Shown here: positions 44,356 through 53,959 of the stretch, piece after piece | Layout: every line of letters begins with the position of its first letter | How positions within the stretch are numbered: the stretch's first letter is position 1 | Assembly (NCBI RefSeq): GCF_028830055.1 | Contig: NZ_CP101655.1 | Span: 5,605,216-5,669,215, forward strand | Source: Pseudomonas serboccidentalis | GTDB lineage: Bacteria; Pseudomonadota; Gammaproteobacteria; Pseudomonadales; Pseudomonadaceae | Direction of reading: 5' to 3' | DNA: 64,000 nt | The notes under the pieces: generated by a model | What the model was told of the DNA's origin: nothing | Database searches by the model: none | Seen by the model: only the letters and a program-made list of their open reading frames with translations | Made by a program: the position numbers and the translations under genes

Positions 44356-45180
44356 TCAGTTCAGACCCAGCTTGCCACGCAATGTGGACAGGTCTTCCGC
44401 CAAGGTATTGACCGGACCAACCAGCGCCTTGCGATCGTTCTCTTTCACTTTGTCGTAAGTCTCGAAACCACCGTCACTGGTCTTGTACTTGGCGAGGATC
44501 TTGTCCACGGCGGCAAAGTTCTTGTCCACTTTGGCAGCGAACGCCTTGTCCTGTTTCTCGATCTGCGGACGGAACAGGTCGACGATTTTCTTCGCGCCGT
44601 CGATGTTGCCCTGGAAGTCGTACAGGTCGGTGTGGCTGTAGCGATCCTCTTCACCGGAGATCTTGGTTGCGGCAACTTCTTCCAGCAGCGCAGCCGCACC
44701 ACCGACGACTTTTTCCGGCGGGAAGGTCAGGCCGGCAACGCGGGTTTGCAGGTCTTTCACGTCGCTGTCCAGTTTGTCCGCCAAGGCGGTAAGGCCTTCG
44801 GTGCTCTTTTCCGAAAACAGCGAGTACTCGATGCGGTGGAAACCGGTGAAGTCTTCGGCCTTTACGCCTTTTTCGTGGTCGTCGACGCGCGAATCGATGG
44901 ACGCATCGAGGTCACTGAACAGCTCGGCAATCGGTTCGATCGACTCGTAGTACACGCGGGTCGGTGCGTAGAGCTTTTGCGCGGTGGCCAGGTCGCCTTT
45001 CTTCACGGCATCGGTGAATTGTTGAGTGTGGCTGCCCAGCTCATCCAGTTGCTCGGTGACGTAGATCTTGTAGTCCGACACCGGGCCGACCAGATCCAGC
45101 GGCGCTGTCGCGGCGAAAGCCGACAGCGGGGTGTTGAGCAAACCGAGGGTCAGCAGTAACGCGAGTGGCGACTTGTTCAT
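44356..45180 (-). CDS. efeM: EfeM/EfeO-family periplasmic iron-binding protein (M75 domain only)
   Basis: A 274-residue exported protein: signal peptide MNKSPLALLLTLGLLNTPLS, cleavage near AFA. The imelysin-like M75 domain carries the characteristic HxxE in GFHRIEYSLF and the second helical half EEDRYSHTDLYDFQGNIDGA. It lacks the N-terminal cupredoxin domain present in the EfeO copy two genes upstream, so it matches the EfeM form. It is the last gene of the efe operon, 25 bases after efeB. Role: periplasmic iron capture, by family. Confidence 0.9.
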   Translation of the reverse strand: MNKSPLALLLTLGLLNTPLSAFAATAPLDLVGPVSDYKIYVTEQLDELGSHTQQFTDAVKKGDLATAQKLYAPTRVYYESIEPIAELFSDLDASIDSRVDDHEKGVKAEDFTGFHRIEYSLFSEKSTEGLTALADKLDSDVKDLQTRVAGLTFPPEKVVGGAAALLEEVAATKISGEEDRYSHTDLYDFQGNIDGAKKIVDLFRPQIEKQDKAFAAKVDKNFAAVDKILAKYKTSDGGFETYDKVKENDRKALVGPVNTLAEDLSTLRGKLGLN

Positions 45181-45205
45181 GGAGCGGCTCCGAGGGTTTT
45201 TAGGG

Positions 45206-46504
45206 TTAGGCAGCTGTTTTGGGGTGTGTGGCGTCGAGCAACGAGCGACCGATGAAGTCCGTGTCGCCGGTGACACCCGGCAGGGTGAAGAAATAGCCGC
45301 CGCCGACCGGTTTGAGGTATTCCTCGAGTGGCTCGCCGTTGAGTCGGGTCTGCACGGTGATGAAGCCTTTCTCCAGGTCGGCCTGGTAGCAGATGAACAG
45401 CAGGCCCATGTCGAGCTGGCCGTTCTTGTTCACGCCGTTGGAGTAGTTGAACGGTCGGCGCAGGATCAGATTGGCCTGGCTCGCGGCAGTGCGCGGGTTG
45501 GCCAGACGGATGTGCGCGTCGAGTTTGGTCAGCTTGCCTTGCGGGTCCTTGCTGTAATCCGGGACCTCGGTCTCATGCTGGGCGCCCATCGGTGCGCCCG
45601 TGGTCTTGACCCGACCGATGATGCTTTCCTGTTCCTGCAGTGGCGTGCGGTCCCAGCGCTCGACGAAGTTGCGGATGATCCGCACCGCTTGATAGCTGCC
45701 GTGCGCCGCCCAGGCCGGTTCATCGCTGCCCGGTTGCACCCAGACAACCTTGTCCATCGCCTTGGCGTCGTTGGAGTCGGGGTTGGCCGAGCCATCGCGG
45801 AAGCCGAGGAAGTTGCGCGCCGATTGCGCCGGCACCCCCGGTTTGGCCGGCGCTTGCGGCGGCACGCTGCCTTCCTGTTTCCAGCGCACCAGCAGCAGGT
45901 CCGGCAGGTTCTTGACGATGTCGCGCAGGGCGTGAATGTTGGTGTCGGCGGTGTTCGAGCAGAACTGCAGGCTCAGGTCGCCGTGGCAGCAATCAGCCTC
46001 AAGCGCATCGTTGGGGAAACCGACCATGCGTTGCAGGCGTTTCGGTTTGGCGCCGGCCAGACCAAAGCGCTCATCGAACAGCGACGCGCCCACCGACACG
46101 GTGATGGTCAGATTGTCCGGGGTCACGACCGGGCCGAGAATGCCGGAGTCCGGCGGCGGCAGTTTCGGGTCGATCTGCGCCACGGGGCCGCCCTTCATCA
46201 GGAAAGCGATGCGCTCGTTGAGGGTGCGAAACAGCCGCTCCAGGTCCTCGCGATCGCTGGCCAGCACGTCGAACGAAACGAACATGCCGGACGCCGGGCG
46301 CGGGGTGACGATGCCGGTCTGGTGCACGCCGTGGAAGTCGTGGCGGTCTTCGGTCTTGTCGCTGCTCGGCGCTTCGGTGACTTGCGCCGGTGCCGCGGCC
46401 ATCGCCGGGCAGCTCAGTGCCGAACCGGCCAGTGCCACACCGGCGACACCCATGCCCATCAGGAGGCGGCGACGTTGCAGATCGAGGTTTTGCAAATCTT
46501 TCAT
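45206..46504 (-). CDS. efeB: EfeB, Dyp-type heme peroxidase
   Basis: A 432-residue protein with a twin-arginine signal ([19 protein letters not shown]). The Dyp-peroxidase fold has the distal GXXDG motif in [12 protein letters not shown] and proximal His region in [11 protein letters not shown]. EfeB is exported folded with heme and takes part in ferrous-iron uptake with EfeU and EfeO, possibly as the ferric-to-ferrous or heme-handling step. It lies 17 bases after efeO and 25 before efeM. Confidence 0.95.
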   Translation of the reverse strand: MKDLQNLDLQRRRLLMGMGVAGVALAGSALSCPAMAAAPAQVTEAPSSDKTEDRHDFHGVHQTGIVTPRPASGMFVSFDVLASDREDLERLFRTLNERIAFLMKGGPVAQIDPKLPPPDSGILGPVVTPDNLTITVSVGASLFDERFGLAGAKPKRLQRMVGFPNDALEADCCHGDLSLQFCSNTADTNIHALRDIVKNLPDLLLVRWKQEGSVPPQAPAKPGVPAQSARNFLGFRDGSANPDSNDAKAMDKVVWVQPGSDEPAWAAHGSYQAVRIIRNFVERWDRTPLQEQESIIGRVKTTGAPMGAQHETEVPDYSKDPQGKLTKLDAHIRLANPRTAASQANLILRRPFNYSNGVNKNGQLDMGLLFICYQADLEKGFITVQTRLNGEPLEEYLKPVGGGYFFTLPGVTGDTDFIGRSLLDATHPKTAA

Positions 46505-46521
46505 CGGTAGTGGTCTTCTGC

Positions 46522-47721
46522 TTACAGGCCGGAGAGGCCGAGGGCGGGATCGATGCCATCCAGAGCGTCGGCCAGGGCCTTGGCCTTGTCGGCGATCTGT
46601 TTGCGTTGTTCGCCGCTGACCGTGTCGTAAGTGGCGTAGCCGTCCTTGACCTTGAAGCTGTTCAATACGTTGTCGAAATCGCTCAGTGCGGTATCGATTT
46701 TCGGCAGCAGATCCGCCGCCGATTTGCTCAGCATGGGCCGCAGCAACTCGACGACCTTGTGCGCGGTTTCCAGGTTGCCGGCGAAACCGTTGAGGTCGCC
46801 GTGGATGTAGCGTTCTTCTTCGCCACTGGCGGCGCGCACGTCAGCCAGGGTGTTGAGGTTGCGCACCACGATGTTGACCAACTGCTCCGGCGGCAGCGCT
46901 TGGGCCAGCAGTTGTTGTTTGAGGGTGGTGACGTCAACCAGCAGGCGCTCGGCGACCGGGTTCAGACCGTCGAGATTGCGTTGCTGGAACAGCGCATATT
47001 CGACCCGGTGGAAACCGACGAAGGCCGGATCCTGCTCGCGTTTCTCGAAATAATCGGCGCGGGCATTGATGCTGTTGTCCAGTTCCGCCAGGCGCTGCGC
47101 CGCCGGGGCCAGACGCTGATAGGCGGCACGCGCCGGCAGGTACAACGTCTGTGCCTGACTCAGGTCGCCGCTGGCAATCGCCTGATTCAACGCCGTCACG
47201 GCTTTGATCAGCGCGCTGCTCTGGCTCGCCAGATACACACGGAATTCCGACAGCGGCCCGACGAAGGCGACCATCGACGGCTTGGCCTTGGCGGCGGCAT
47301 CGGAGGCCGCCGTTGGCGTTACGTGCAGCACGCCGCGTGGGTTGCTCAACAGTCCGCAAGTGATGGCGTAGTCGCCGGGTTGCAGGTTGGCGTTGATCAC
47401 CTGGCTCAGGCCCGGGGCGATGTTCTCGCGCTCTTCGATCACCAGCACGCCGTCGAGGATTTCCCATTCCACCGCGCGGTCGGAGCGGTTGACGATGCGG
47501 AAACTGGCACGGCCGGCCGGTACGCTCAGCTCGTTCGGATCACAGCTGTGGGCGTTGATGTTGACCACCACTTCGTCATGGTTGTGCTGACGCTTGGCCG
47601 CCGCCATTTTCGAGGCGTAGTAGAACAAGCCACCGGCGGCGATCATCACGACCACCGAACCGGCCACCGCCCAGCGCAAGGCACGGGGAGGGGAGGCCTG
47701 AGGAGTATTAGGCTTTGACAT
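46522..47721 (-). CDS. efeO: EfeO, cupredoxin plus M75 iron-uptake protein
   Basis: A 399-residue periplasmic protein held by or processed from an N-terminal helix ([20 protein letters not shown]). The cupredoxin domain (about 50-140, with [17 protein letters not shown] and [15 protein letters not shown]) is followed by the M75 domain with HxxE in [10 protein letters not shown] and [20 protein letters not shown]. The start at 47721 has AAGGG upstream and lies eight bases after the efeU stop. It should bind iron or copper and present it to EfeU. Confidence 0.94.
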   Translation of the reverse strand: MSKPNTPQASPPRALRWAVAGSVVVMIAAGGLFYYASKMAAAKRQHNHDEVVVNINAHSCDPNELSVPAGRASFRIVNRSDRAVEWEILDGVLVIEERENIAPGLSQVINANLQPGDYAITCGLLSNPRGVLHVTPTAASDAAAKAKPSMVAFVGPLSEFRVYLASQSSALIKAVTALNQAIASGDLSQAQTLYLPARAAYQRLAPAAQRLAELDNSINARADYFEKREQDPAFVGFHRVEYALFQQRNLDGLNPVAERLLVDVTTLKQQLLAQALPPEQLVNIVVRNLNTLADVRAASGEEERYIHGDLNGFAGNLETAHKVVELLRPMLSKSAADLLPKIDTALSDFDNVLNSFKVKDGYATYDTVSGEQRKQIADKAKALADALDGIDPALGLSGL

Positions 47722-47729
47722 GGGTGCCC

Positions 47730-48581
47730 TTATTGGCTGGAAACGGAAGACGATTTGCCGGCTGCCTGGGCGCTGGAGGGCGGGGCTGGCAGGAAGAACA
47801 TCACCAGCGCCAGCACCAGATAGATCAGGTACGCGCCGAGGGTGCTGACGGTCGGCGCATCCTGATAACCGAACATGCCGGCCAGCACCGAGCCCAACGG
47901 GCCGTCCATCGGCAGCGTCGCGCTGAAGTCGAACAGCACGGTTTGCAGGTGATTCCACACGCCCGCTTCATGCAGCGCCTGCACCGAGTTGGCGAGGATC
48001 CCGGCGGCAACCACGAGGATGAACAGCCCGGTCCACTTGAAGAACGCCGACAGGTTCAGGCGCATGCTGCCGCTGTAGATCAGGAAGCCGACGATGATCG
48101 CCAGCACCAGGCCGAGCAGGGCGCCGACCGGCGCACCCGGGCCTTCGCTCTGCTGGAACACGGCGAGCAGGAAGAACACGGTTTCCAGACCTTCACGGGC
48201 CACGGCGAAAAACACCATGGCGATCAGCGCGATCACCTGGTGCTTTGAAGAGGTCAGGGCGTGGTCCAGTGACGCCTGCAGCGAATGCTTGATCGAGCGT
48301 GCGACCTTACGCATCCAGAACACCATCGAACTGAGAATGCCCACGGCCACCAGACCCACCACGCCTTCAAACAGCTCCTGCTGCTTTTGCGGGAATTCGG
48401 CGCTGACCAGTTCCAGGCCACCGCCGACCAGCAGCGCCAGCGCGGCAGCGAGAAACACGCCGATCCACACCGCCGGCATCCATTGGCCACGGCCGGTTTG
48501 TTGCAGGTAGCTGGCGATGATGCCCACGATCAGGGCAGCTTCAATGCCTTCACGCAGCATGATCAGAAAGGGAACGAGCAT
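47730..48581 (-). CDS. efeU: EfeU, ferrous iron permease
   Basis: A 283-residue seven-helix permease of the FTR1/EfeU family. The two iron-binding REGxE motifs are LREGIEAALIVG in helix 1 and VAREGLETVFFLL in the middle. MLVPFLIMLREGIEAALIVG is the typical N-terminus, so ATG at 48581 is chosen although its ribosome site is weak; a GTG 54 bases upstream gives a longer frame that would overlap a Fur-like box. It is the first gene of efeU-O-B-M. Confidence 0.93.
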   Translation of the reverse strand: MLVPFLIMLREGIEAALIVGIIASYLQQTGRGQWMPAVWIGVFLAAALALLVGGGLELVSAEFPQKQQELFEGVVGLVAVGILSSMVFWMRKVARSIKHSLQASLDHALTSSKHQVIALIAMVFFAVAREGLETVFFLLAVFQQSEGPGAPVGALLGLVLAIIVGFLIYSGSMRLNLSAFFKWTGLFILVVAAGILANSVQALHEAGVWNHLQTVLFDFSATLPMDGPLGSVLAGMFGYQDAPTVSTLGAYLIYLVLALVMFFLPAPPSSAQAAGKSSSVSSQ

Positions 48582-48624
48582 TTGCGGCAACCACGAGTGA
48601 TTTAGATAGGTGGCTAAGTTGTAA

Positions 48625-48643
48625 CATAATGACACTCATTCCC
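48625..48643. promoter_or_regulatory. Candidate Fur box upstream of efeU
   Basis: CATAATGACACTCATTCCC matches 14 of 19 positions of the Fur consensus GATAATGATAATCATTATC, including the central TGA…TCA core. It lies 44 bases before the efeU start, as expected for an iron-repressed uptake operon. Confidence 0.65.
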
Positions 48644-48712
48644 AAATGGGTATGGTTGACATTTACCTGAACATTCGCTGAACGACCTGTTTTTCGCCCC
48701 CCGCACAAACCC

Positions 48713-48799
48713 AGGTAGGAGCTGCCGAAGGCTGCGATCTTTTGATCTTGGTTTTTAAGTCAAAGTCAAAAGATCGCAGCCTTCGGCAGCTCCTACAGG
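48713..48799. repeat. REP-type inverted pair, family B
   Basis: Two clean family B arms with a T-rich/A-rich loop, between the divergent efeU and AraC-type regulator genes. Confidence 0.9.
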
Positions 48800-48829
48800 C
48801 TTGTGGTGAGTCGAGTTGACTGGGGTAAG

Positions 48830-49885
48830 ATGCCTGTCACTCAAAAACCACAAGGTCTGCTTCGCTCCATGTCGGAAAAAGACACCATCGCCGTGCAACT
48901 GGTGCGTGAAGCGCTGCTGCAAAGTTGTGCCCCGGGCATGGCCACGGAAGACGTCTTGAACAAGGTCGGGATTGATCCGGCCCGGCTGCAAAGCGCAGAG
49001 GGCCGGGTGCCCGCCTCGCAATACGCGAAACTCTGGCGATTGCTGGCCCGACGCGGCGATGACGAGTTCTTCGGCATGGACCCGCGCGCGCTCAAGTCCG
49101 GTAGCCTCGAGTTCCTCTGTCGCAGCGCCATGGCGCAACCGACCCTGGCCGCCGGCCTGAACATGGGCCTGAATTTCCTCTCGCTGATGCTGGAGAAAAT
49201 GCCGGCGCAGCTGGTGCATCAGCAAAGTCTGGCGGAAATCGTCCTGCTTGAAGACGACCCCGAACCGCGCCGCGCTTTCACCTATTTCACCTACTGGATG
49301 ATCGTCCACGGCGTGGCCTGCTGGCTGGCGGGGCGGCGGATTCCGATTCTGGCGATCGAACTGCGTTGCGCCGAGCCGGACTTCTGTGACGACTACCGGG
49401 TGATGTTCTCGGAAAACCTGCGTTTCGACCGCCCGCGCACGCGGATGATCTTCGCCGCCGACTGCCTCGATCTGCCGATCAAGCGCACGGCCGAGGAGCT
49501 GAAGCGCTTCCTGGCCCACGCGCCGGCAAACATTCTGGTGAAGTACCGCGACCCGGAGAGCCTTGCCAGCCGGATCAAGCACGACCTGCGCCAGTTGCCC
49601 GCCGAACGATGGCCGGAAACCGAGGCCCTGGCGCAACAACTGTGCATGTCCGCCTCAACCCTGCGCCGACGCTTGTCGGAAGAAGGGCAAACCTATCAAG
49701 GCCTCAAGGACAGCGTGCGCAAGGAACTGGCGATCACCTGGCTGGCGGAGCCGTCGATCAGTTTTGTCGAGATTGCGACGCGGCTGGGGTTTGCCGATGC
49801 GAGTTCGTTCTACAAGGCGTTTCGCAAGTGGTCGGGGTCGAATCCGGGGCATTACCGTACGCTGATCCTGAACGAGGCAGTCTGA
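48830..49885 (+). CDS. AraC-family regulator with arabinose-binding-like domain
   Basis: A 351-residue regulator. An N-terminal Arabinose_bd-like domain (LVREALLQSCAPGMATEDVL, through ILAIELRCAEPDFCDDYRVM) precedes a C-terminal double helix-turn-helix (LAQQLCMSASTLRRRLSEEG and FVEIATRLGFADASSFYKAF). The start at 48830 has GGGGTAAG just upstream. It lies upstream of, and in line with, the acyl-CoA pathway genes at 50180-55998, like the regulator next to the similar cluster in P. aeruginosa, so it probably activates them. Confidence 0.9.
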   Translation: MPVTQKPQGLLRSMSEKDTIAVQLVREALLQSCAPGMATEDVLNKVGIDPARLQSAEGRVPASQYAKLWRLLARRGDDEFFGMDPRALKSGSLEFLCRSAMAQPTLAAGLNMGLNFLSLMLEKMPAQLVHQQSLAEIVLLEDDPEPRRAFTYFTYWMIVHGVACWLAGRRIPILAIELRCAEPDFCDDYRVMFSENLRFDRPRTRMIFAADCLDLPIKRTAEELKRFLAHAPANILVKYRDPESLASRIKHDLRQLPAERWPETEALAQQLCMSASTLRRRLSEEGQTYQGLKDSVRKELAITWLAEPSISFVEIATRLGFADASSFYKAFRKWSGSNPGHYRTLILNEAV

Positions 49886-49892
49886 TCCGGCC

Positions 49893-49916
49893 CTATCGCC
49901 AGCAGGCTGGCTCCAC
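49893..49916. repeat. Single family D arm
   Basis: CTATCGCCAGCAGGCTGGCT and CCACA, a lone family D arm immediately left of a family B pair. No matching D arm is found on the other side. Confidence 0.75.
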
Positions 49917-49933
49917 ATTTGAAATGCGCTTCC

Positions 49934-50036
49934 CCTGTAGGAGCTGCCGAAGGCTCGGGCCGCGTTCGGACGATCTGTTGACTTTGACTTTAAAAACCAA
50001 GATCAAAAGATCGCAGCCTGCGGCAGCTCCTACAGA
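49934..50036. repeat. REP-type inverted pair, family B with extended arm
   Basis: The left arm carries the replaced segment TCGGGCCGCGTTCGGA where CA-equivalent bases normally stand (about 49955-49970); the right arm is normal. The pair lies between the AraC gene and the acyl-CoA synthetase gene. Confidence 0.88.
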
Positions 50037-50153
50037 AGCTTGTTTGAAATTATGCAAACATGGCCAAACCAATCAGCCAGATTGACAGCTTTGACCATTG
50101 CCCCAAGCCCCGCGCAGCGCGACTATCCCTCTGTTGTTTACGGTTCCCAGCCT

Positions 50154-50161
50154 AATAAAAA
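50154..50161 (+). promoter_or_regulatory. Candidate Hfq/Crc target before the acyl-CoA synthetase gene
   Basis: AATAAAAA matches the AANAANAA motif three bases before the GAGGG ribosome site of the gene at 50180. Fits catabolite repression of an amino-acid degradation operon, on motif evidence only. Confidence 0.35.
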
Positions 50162-50179
50162 CACCGAGGGATTCTGGCA

Positions 50180-51844
50180 ATGCGCGATTATTTGTCTGCC
50201 ACCGAACAGTTCAACTATCAGCACACCGTGGACGCTGCGCTCAGCGGCACGCTGGAGGCGCTCAACGCCTGCGTCGAATGCTGCGATCGTCACGCCTTGC
50301 CGGGGCGCATTGCGCTGTTCTGGGAGGGGCGCGATGGCGCCAGTGCGACGTACACCTTCAGCGACCTGCAGGACAAAGCTGCGCGTTTTGCCAATTTCCT
50401 TCTCGCCCAGGGCGTGCAGAAGGGCGACAAGGTCGCCGGCCTGCTGCCGCGCAACATCGAACTGCTCATCACCGTGTTCGCCACCTGGCGCATCGGCGCG
50501 GTGTATCAGCCGCTGTTCACCGCGTTCGGCCCCAAGGCCATCGAACATCGCCTGAACAGTTCCGGTGCCAAAGTGGTGGTCACCGACGCCACCAACCGGC
50601 CGAAACTCGCTGAAGTCGCCGATTGCCCGACCGTGGTCACTGTCGGCGGCGCCAAGGGCCAGGGCATCGTGCGGGGCGATTTCAGTTTCTGGGCCGAGCT
50701 GGCCAACTATTCCAGCGTCTGCGAACCGGTGCTGCTGACCGGCGAAGACCCGTTCCTGCTGATGTTCACCTCGGGCACCACCGGCCCGTCGAAAGCTCTG
50801 TCGGTGCCGCTCAAGGCCATCGTCGCGTTCCAGAGTTATACCCGTGACGCGGTGGATCTGCGCCCGGAAGACGCGTTCTGGAACGTCGCCGATCCGGGCT
50901 GGGCTTACGGCATCTATTTCGGCGTCACCGGGCCGATGGCAATGGGGCATCCGATCACCTTTTACGATGGCCCGTTCACCCTCGAAAGTACCTGCCGGGT
51001 CATCAACAAATACGGCATCACCAATCTCACCGGCTCGCCGACGGCGTATCGCCTGTTGATTGCCGGCGGCAACGAGTTCGCCAAATCCATCAAAGGCAAG
51101 CTGCGCATCGTCAGCAGCGCCGGCGAACCGCTGAACCCGGAAGTGATCCGCTGGTTCGCCGACAACCTCGGCGTGGTCATCCACGACCATTACGGCCAGA
51201 CCGAGCTGGGCATGGTCCTGTGCAACCACCATGGTCTGGAACACCCGATCCACCTCGGCGCCGCCGGTTTCGCCTCACCGGGCCACCGCATCGTGGTGCT
51301 CGACGAGCAATACAACGAACTCGGTGTCGGCCAGCCGGGCATTCTCGCCATCGACCGTCCGCAATCGCCGATGTGCTGGTTCGGCGGCTACGAGGGCGTG
51401 CCGACCAAGGCCTTCGTCGGTAATTACTACCTGAGCGGCGACACCGTGGAATGGAACCCGGACGGCAGCATCAGCTTCGTCGGCCGCAGCGATGACGTGA
51501 TCACCACCTCGGGCTATCGCGTCGGTCCGTTCGACGTCGAAAGCGCTCTGATCGAACACCCGGCAGTGGTCGAAGCGGCGGTGGTCGGCAAGCCGGACCC
51601 GGAACGCACCGAGCTGGTGAAAGCGTTCGTTGTGCTCAACCCGCAATACCGCGCAGAACCTGCGTTGGCCGAAGAGCTGCGCCAACATGTGCGCAAACGC
51701 CTGGCCGCGCATTCGTACCCGCGGGAAATCGAATTTGTCAGCGAATTGCCGAAAACCCCAAGCGGCAAATTGCAGCGCTTTATCTTGCGCAACCAGGAAA
51801 TCGCCAAGGCTCAAGAGGCCGCGGCGCACAACGTTTCAGCTTGA
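50180..51844 (+). CDS. AMP-binding acyl-CoA synthetase
   Basis: A 554-residue adenylate-forming ligase closest in layout to acetyl/propionyl-type acyl-CoA synthetases. The P-loop is FTSGTTGPSKALSVP, then DHYGQTELGM, SGDTVEWNPDGSISFVGRSD and DVITTSGYRVGPFDVE (A8 hinge), with the catalytic Lys in LPKTPSGKLQRF near the end. It is the first gene of a synthetase-SDR-thiolase-dehydrogenase-hydratase set like the isoleucine-degradation cluster of P. putida and a matching P. aeruginosa locus; the substrate may be a short branched acid such as 2-methylbutyrate or tiglate. GAGGG lies before the start. Confidence 0.9.
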   Translation: MRDYLSATEQFNYQHTVDAALSGTLEALNACVECCDRHALPGRIALFWEGRDGASATYTFSDLQDKAARFANFLLAQGVQKGDKVAGLLPRNIELLITVFATWRIGAVYQPLFTAFGPKAIEHRLNSSGAKVVVTDATNRPKLAEVADCPTVVTVGGAKGQGIVRGDFSFWAELANYSSVCEPVLLTGEDPFLLMFTSGTTGPSKALSVPLKAIVAFQSYTRDAVDLRPEDAFWNVADPGWAYGIYFGVTGPMAMGHPITFYDGPFTLESTCRVINKYGITNLTGSPTAYRLLIAGGNEFAKSIKGKLRIVSSAGEPLNPEVIRWFADNLGVVIHDHYGQTELGMVLCNHHGLEHPIHLGAAGFASPGHRIVVLDEQYNELGVGQPGILAIDRPQSPMCWFGGYEGVPTKAFVGNYYLSGDTVEWNPDGSISFVGRSDDVITTSGYRVGPFDVESALIEHPAVVEAAVVGKPDPERTELVKAFVVLNPQYRAEPALAEELRQHVRKRLAAHSYPREIEFVSELPKTPSGKLQRFILRNQEIAKAQEAAAHNVSA

Positions 51845-51859
51845 ATCAGGAAGTCAGTC

Positions 51860-52621
51860 ATGCAGATCGAGAACAAGGTTTTTATCGTCACCGGCGGCGC
51901 GTCCGGCCTGGGTGCGGCCACCGCTGAATTGCTGGTCAACGCCGGCGCCAAAGTGATGCTGGTGGACATGAACGCCGAAGCCGTTGCCGCGCAGGCCCAG
52001 CGCCTCGGCGCGCAAAGCGTGGTCGCCGACATCAGCAATGAAGCCGCCGCCGAGGCCGCCGTACAGGCCACGGTCAAAGCCTTTGGCAGCCTCAACGGTC
52101 TGGTCAACTGCGCCGGCATCGTCCGGGGCGAGAAGATCCTCGGCAAGAACGGCCCGCATGCACTGTCCAGTTTTGCCCAGGTGATCAACGTCAACCTGAT
52201 CGGCAGCTTCAACATGCTGCGTCTGGCCGCTGCGGCCATCGCTGAAAGCGAAGCGAATGCCGACGGTGAGCGCGGGGTGATCATCAACACCGCCTCGGTG
52301 GCGGCGTTCGACGGCCAGATCGGTCAGGCAGCGTATTCCGCCTCGAAAGGCGCGATCGCCAGCCTGACCCTGCCGGCCGCCCGTGAGCTGGCGCGCTTCG
52401 GCATCCGTGTGATGACCATCGCCCCGGGCATTTTCGAAACCCCGATGATGGCCGGCATGACCCCGGAAGTCCGCGAGTCGCTGGCCGCCGGCGTGCCATT
52501 CCCGCCGCGCCTTGGGAAACCTGCCGAGTACGCCGCGCTGGTTCGGCATATCATCGAAAACAGCATGCTCAACGGTGAGGTGATCCGTCTCGACGGCGCC
52601 TTGCGCATGGCCGCCAAGTAA
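51860..52621 (+). CDS. SDR dehydrogenase, probable 3-hydroxy-2-methylbutyryl-CoA dehydrogenase
   Basis: A 253-residue NAD-dependent short-chain dehydrogenase. The cofactor motif is [14 protein letters not shown], the acidic NAD-selecting Asp is in LVDMNAE, NCAGI follows, and the catalytic Ser, Tyr and Lys are in [20 protein letters not shown] and KGAIAS. The C-terminal [11 protein letters not shown] resembles human HSD17B10, which performs the isoleucine step. It lies 15 bases after the synthetase gene and 12 before the thiolase gene, fitting oxidation of 2-methyl-3-hydroxybutyryl-CoA to 2-methylacetoacetyl-CoA. Confidence 0.88.
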   Translation: MQIENKVFIVTGGASGLGAATAELLVNAGAKVMLVDMNAEAVAAQAQRLGAQSVVADISNEAAAEAAVQATVKAFGSLNGLVNCAGIVRGEKILGKNGPHALSSFAQVINVNLIGSFNMLRLAAAAIAESEANADGERGVIINTASVAAFDGQIGQAAYSASKGAIASLTLPAARELARFGIRVMTIAPGIFETPMMAGMTPEVRESLAAGVPFPPRLGKPAEYAALVRHIIENSMLNGEVIRLDGALRMAAK

Positions 52622-52633
52622 GGAGGATTTGTC

Positions 52634-53827
52634 ATGACTATTTCCAACGATCCGATTGTTATTGTCAGCGCCGTCCGCACCCCGATGGGCGGTTTTCAAG
52701 GCGAACTGAAAAGCCTCACCGCCCCGCAACTGGGCGCCGCCGCGATCAAGGCCGCGGTTGAACGCGCCGGGGTCGCCAGCGACGCGGTCGACGAAGTGTT
52801 GTTCGGTTGCGTATTGCCCGCCGGCCTCGGCCAGGCGCCTGCGCGGCAAGCGGCGCTGGGTGCCGGGCTGGATAAATCCACGCGCTGCACGACGGTCAAC
52901 AAGATGTGCGGTTCGGGCATGGAAACCACCATTCTCGCTCACGACATGCTGCTGGCCGGCAGCGCCGACGTGGTGATCGCCGGCGGTATGGAAAGCATGT
53001 CCAACTCGCCGTACCTGCTGGACCGTGCCCGCGCCGGTTACCGCATGGGCCATGGCCGGGTGCTCGATTCGATGTTCCTCGACGGTCTCGAAGACGCCTA
53101 CGACAAGGGGCGCCTGATGGGCACCTTCGCCGAAGACTGCGCCGAAACCAACCACTTCAGCCGCGAAGCGCAGGACGCCTTTGCCATCGCCTCGACCACC
53201 CGCGCCCAGCAGGCGATCAAGGACGGCAGCTTCAAGGCCGAGATCGTGCCGCTGACCGTGACGGTCGGCAAGGAGCAGCTGCTGATCAGCAACGACGAGC
53301 AGCCGCCGAAAGCCAAACTGGACAAGGTCGCCACCCTGAAACCGGCGTTCCGCGAAGGCGGCACGGTGACGGCGGCGAACTCCAGTTCGATCTCCGACGG
53401 CGCGGCGGCGCTGGTGCTGATGCGCCAGTCGCAGGCGCAGAAACTTGGGCTGAAGCCGCTGGCGGTGATTCACGGTCACGCGGCGTTTGCCGACACCCCG
53501 GGCCTGTTCCCGGTAGCACCGATTGGTGCGATCAAGAAACTGGTGAAGAAGACTGGCTGGGCGCTGAACGAGGTCGATCTGTTTGAAATCAACGAAGCGT
53601 TCGCCGTGGTGGCGATGGCCGCGATGACTCACCTGGAAATCCCCCACGACAAACTCAACGTGCATGGCGGCGCCTGCGCGCTGGGCCATCCGATCGGTGC
53701 CTCGGGTGCACGGATTCTGGTGACCTTACTCTCGGCCCTGCGCCAGAAAGGCCTGAAACGCGGGATTGCGGCGATCTGCATCGGCGGTGGTGAAGCCACG
53801 GCCATGGCTGTGGAATGCGTTTACTAA
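52634..53827 (+). CDS. Acetyl-CoA acetyltransferase-type thiolase
   Basis: A 397-residue biosynthetic/degradative thiolase. The nucleophilic Cys is in NKMCGSGMETT near residue 91, the catalytic His in GGACALGHPIGASGARI and the second Cys in CIGGGEATAMAVE near the end. In this operon it should split 2-methylacetoacetyl-CoA to propionyl-CoA and acetyl-CoA. AGGAGG precedes the start. Confidence 0.92.
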   Translation: MTISNDPIVIVSAVRTPMGGFQGELKSLTAPQLGAAAIKAAVERAGVASDAVDEVLFGCVLPAGLGQAPARQAALGAGLDKSTRCTTVNKMCGSGMETTILAHDMLLAGSADVVIAGGMESMSNSPYLLDRARAGYRMGHGRVLDSMFLDGLEDAYDKGRLMGTFAEDCAETNHFSREAQDAFAIASTTRAQQAIKDGSFKAEIVPLTVTVGKEQLLISNDEQPPKAKLDKVATLKPAFREGGTVTAANSSSISDGAAALVLMRQSQAQKLGLKPLAVIHGHAAFADTPGLFPVAPIGAIKKLVKKTGWALNEVDLFEINEAFAVVAMAAMTHLEIPHDKLNVHGGACALGHPIGASGARILVTLLSALRQKGLKRGIAAICIGGGEATAMAVECVY

Positions 53828-53839
53828 ACACGCGGACTC

Positions 53840-53923
53840 TGTAGGAGCTGCCGCAGGCTGCGATCTTTTGACTTTGATTTTAAAAACAAGAGCAAAAGAT
53901 CGCAGCCTGCGGCAGCTCCTACA
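53840..53923. repeat. REP-type inverted pair, family B
   Basis: Arms of the CTGCGG subtype with a TTT/AAA-rich loop, lying inside the operon between the thiolase and acyl-CoA dehydrogenase genes. Confidence 0.9.
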
Positions 53924-53959
53924 AAGGTGAGTGTTGCGATTCAATTTAAGGATTCACCC

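Noticed and set aside
48582..48635. Longer EfeU frame from a GTG at 48635
   Set aside because: It would overlap the Fur-like box and adds residues not seen before the conserved MLVPFLIMLREG start.
51854..53689. 611-codon minus-strand frame
   Set aside because: Antisense to the SDR and thiolase genes, both with intact catalytic motifs; composition typical of a shadow frame.
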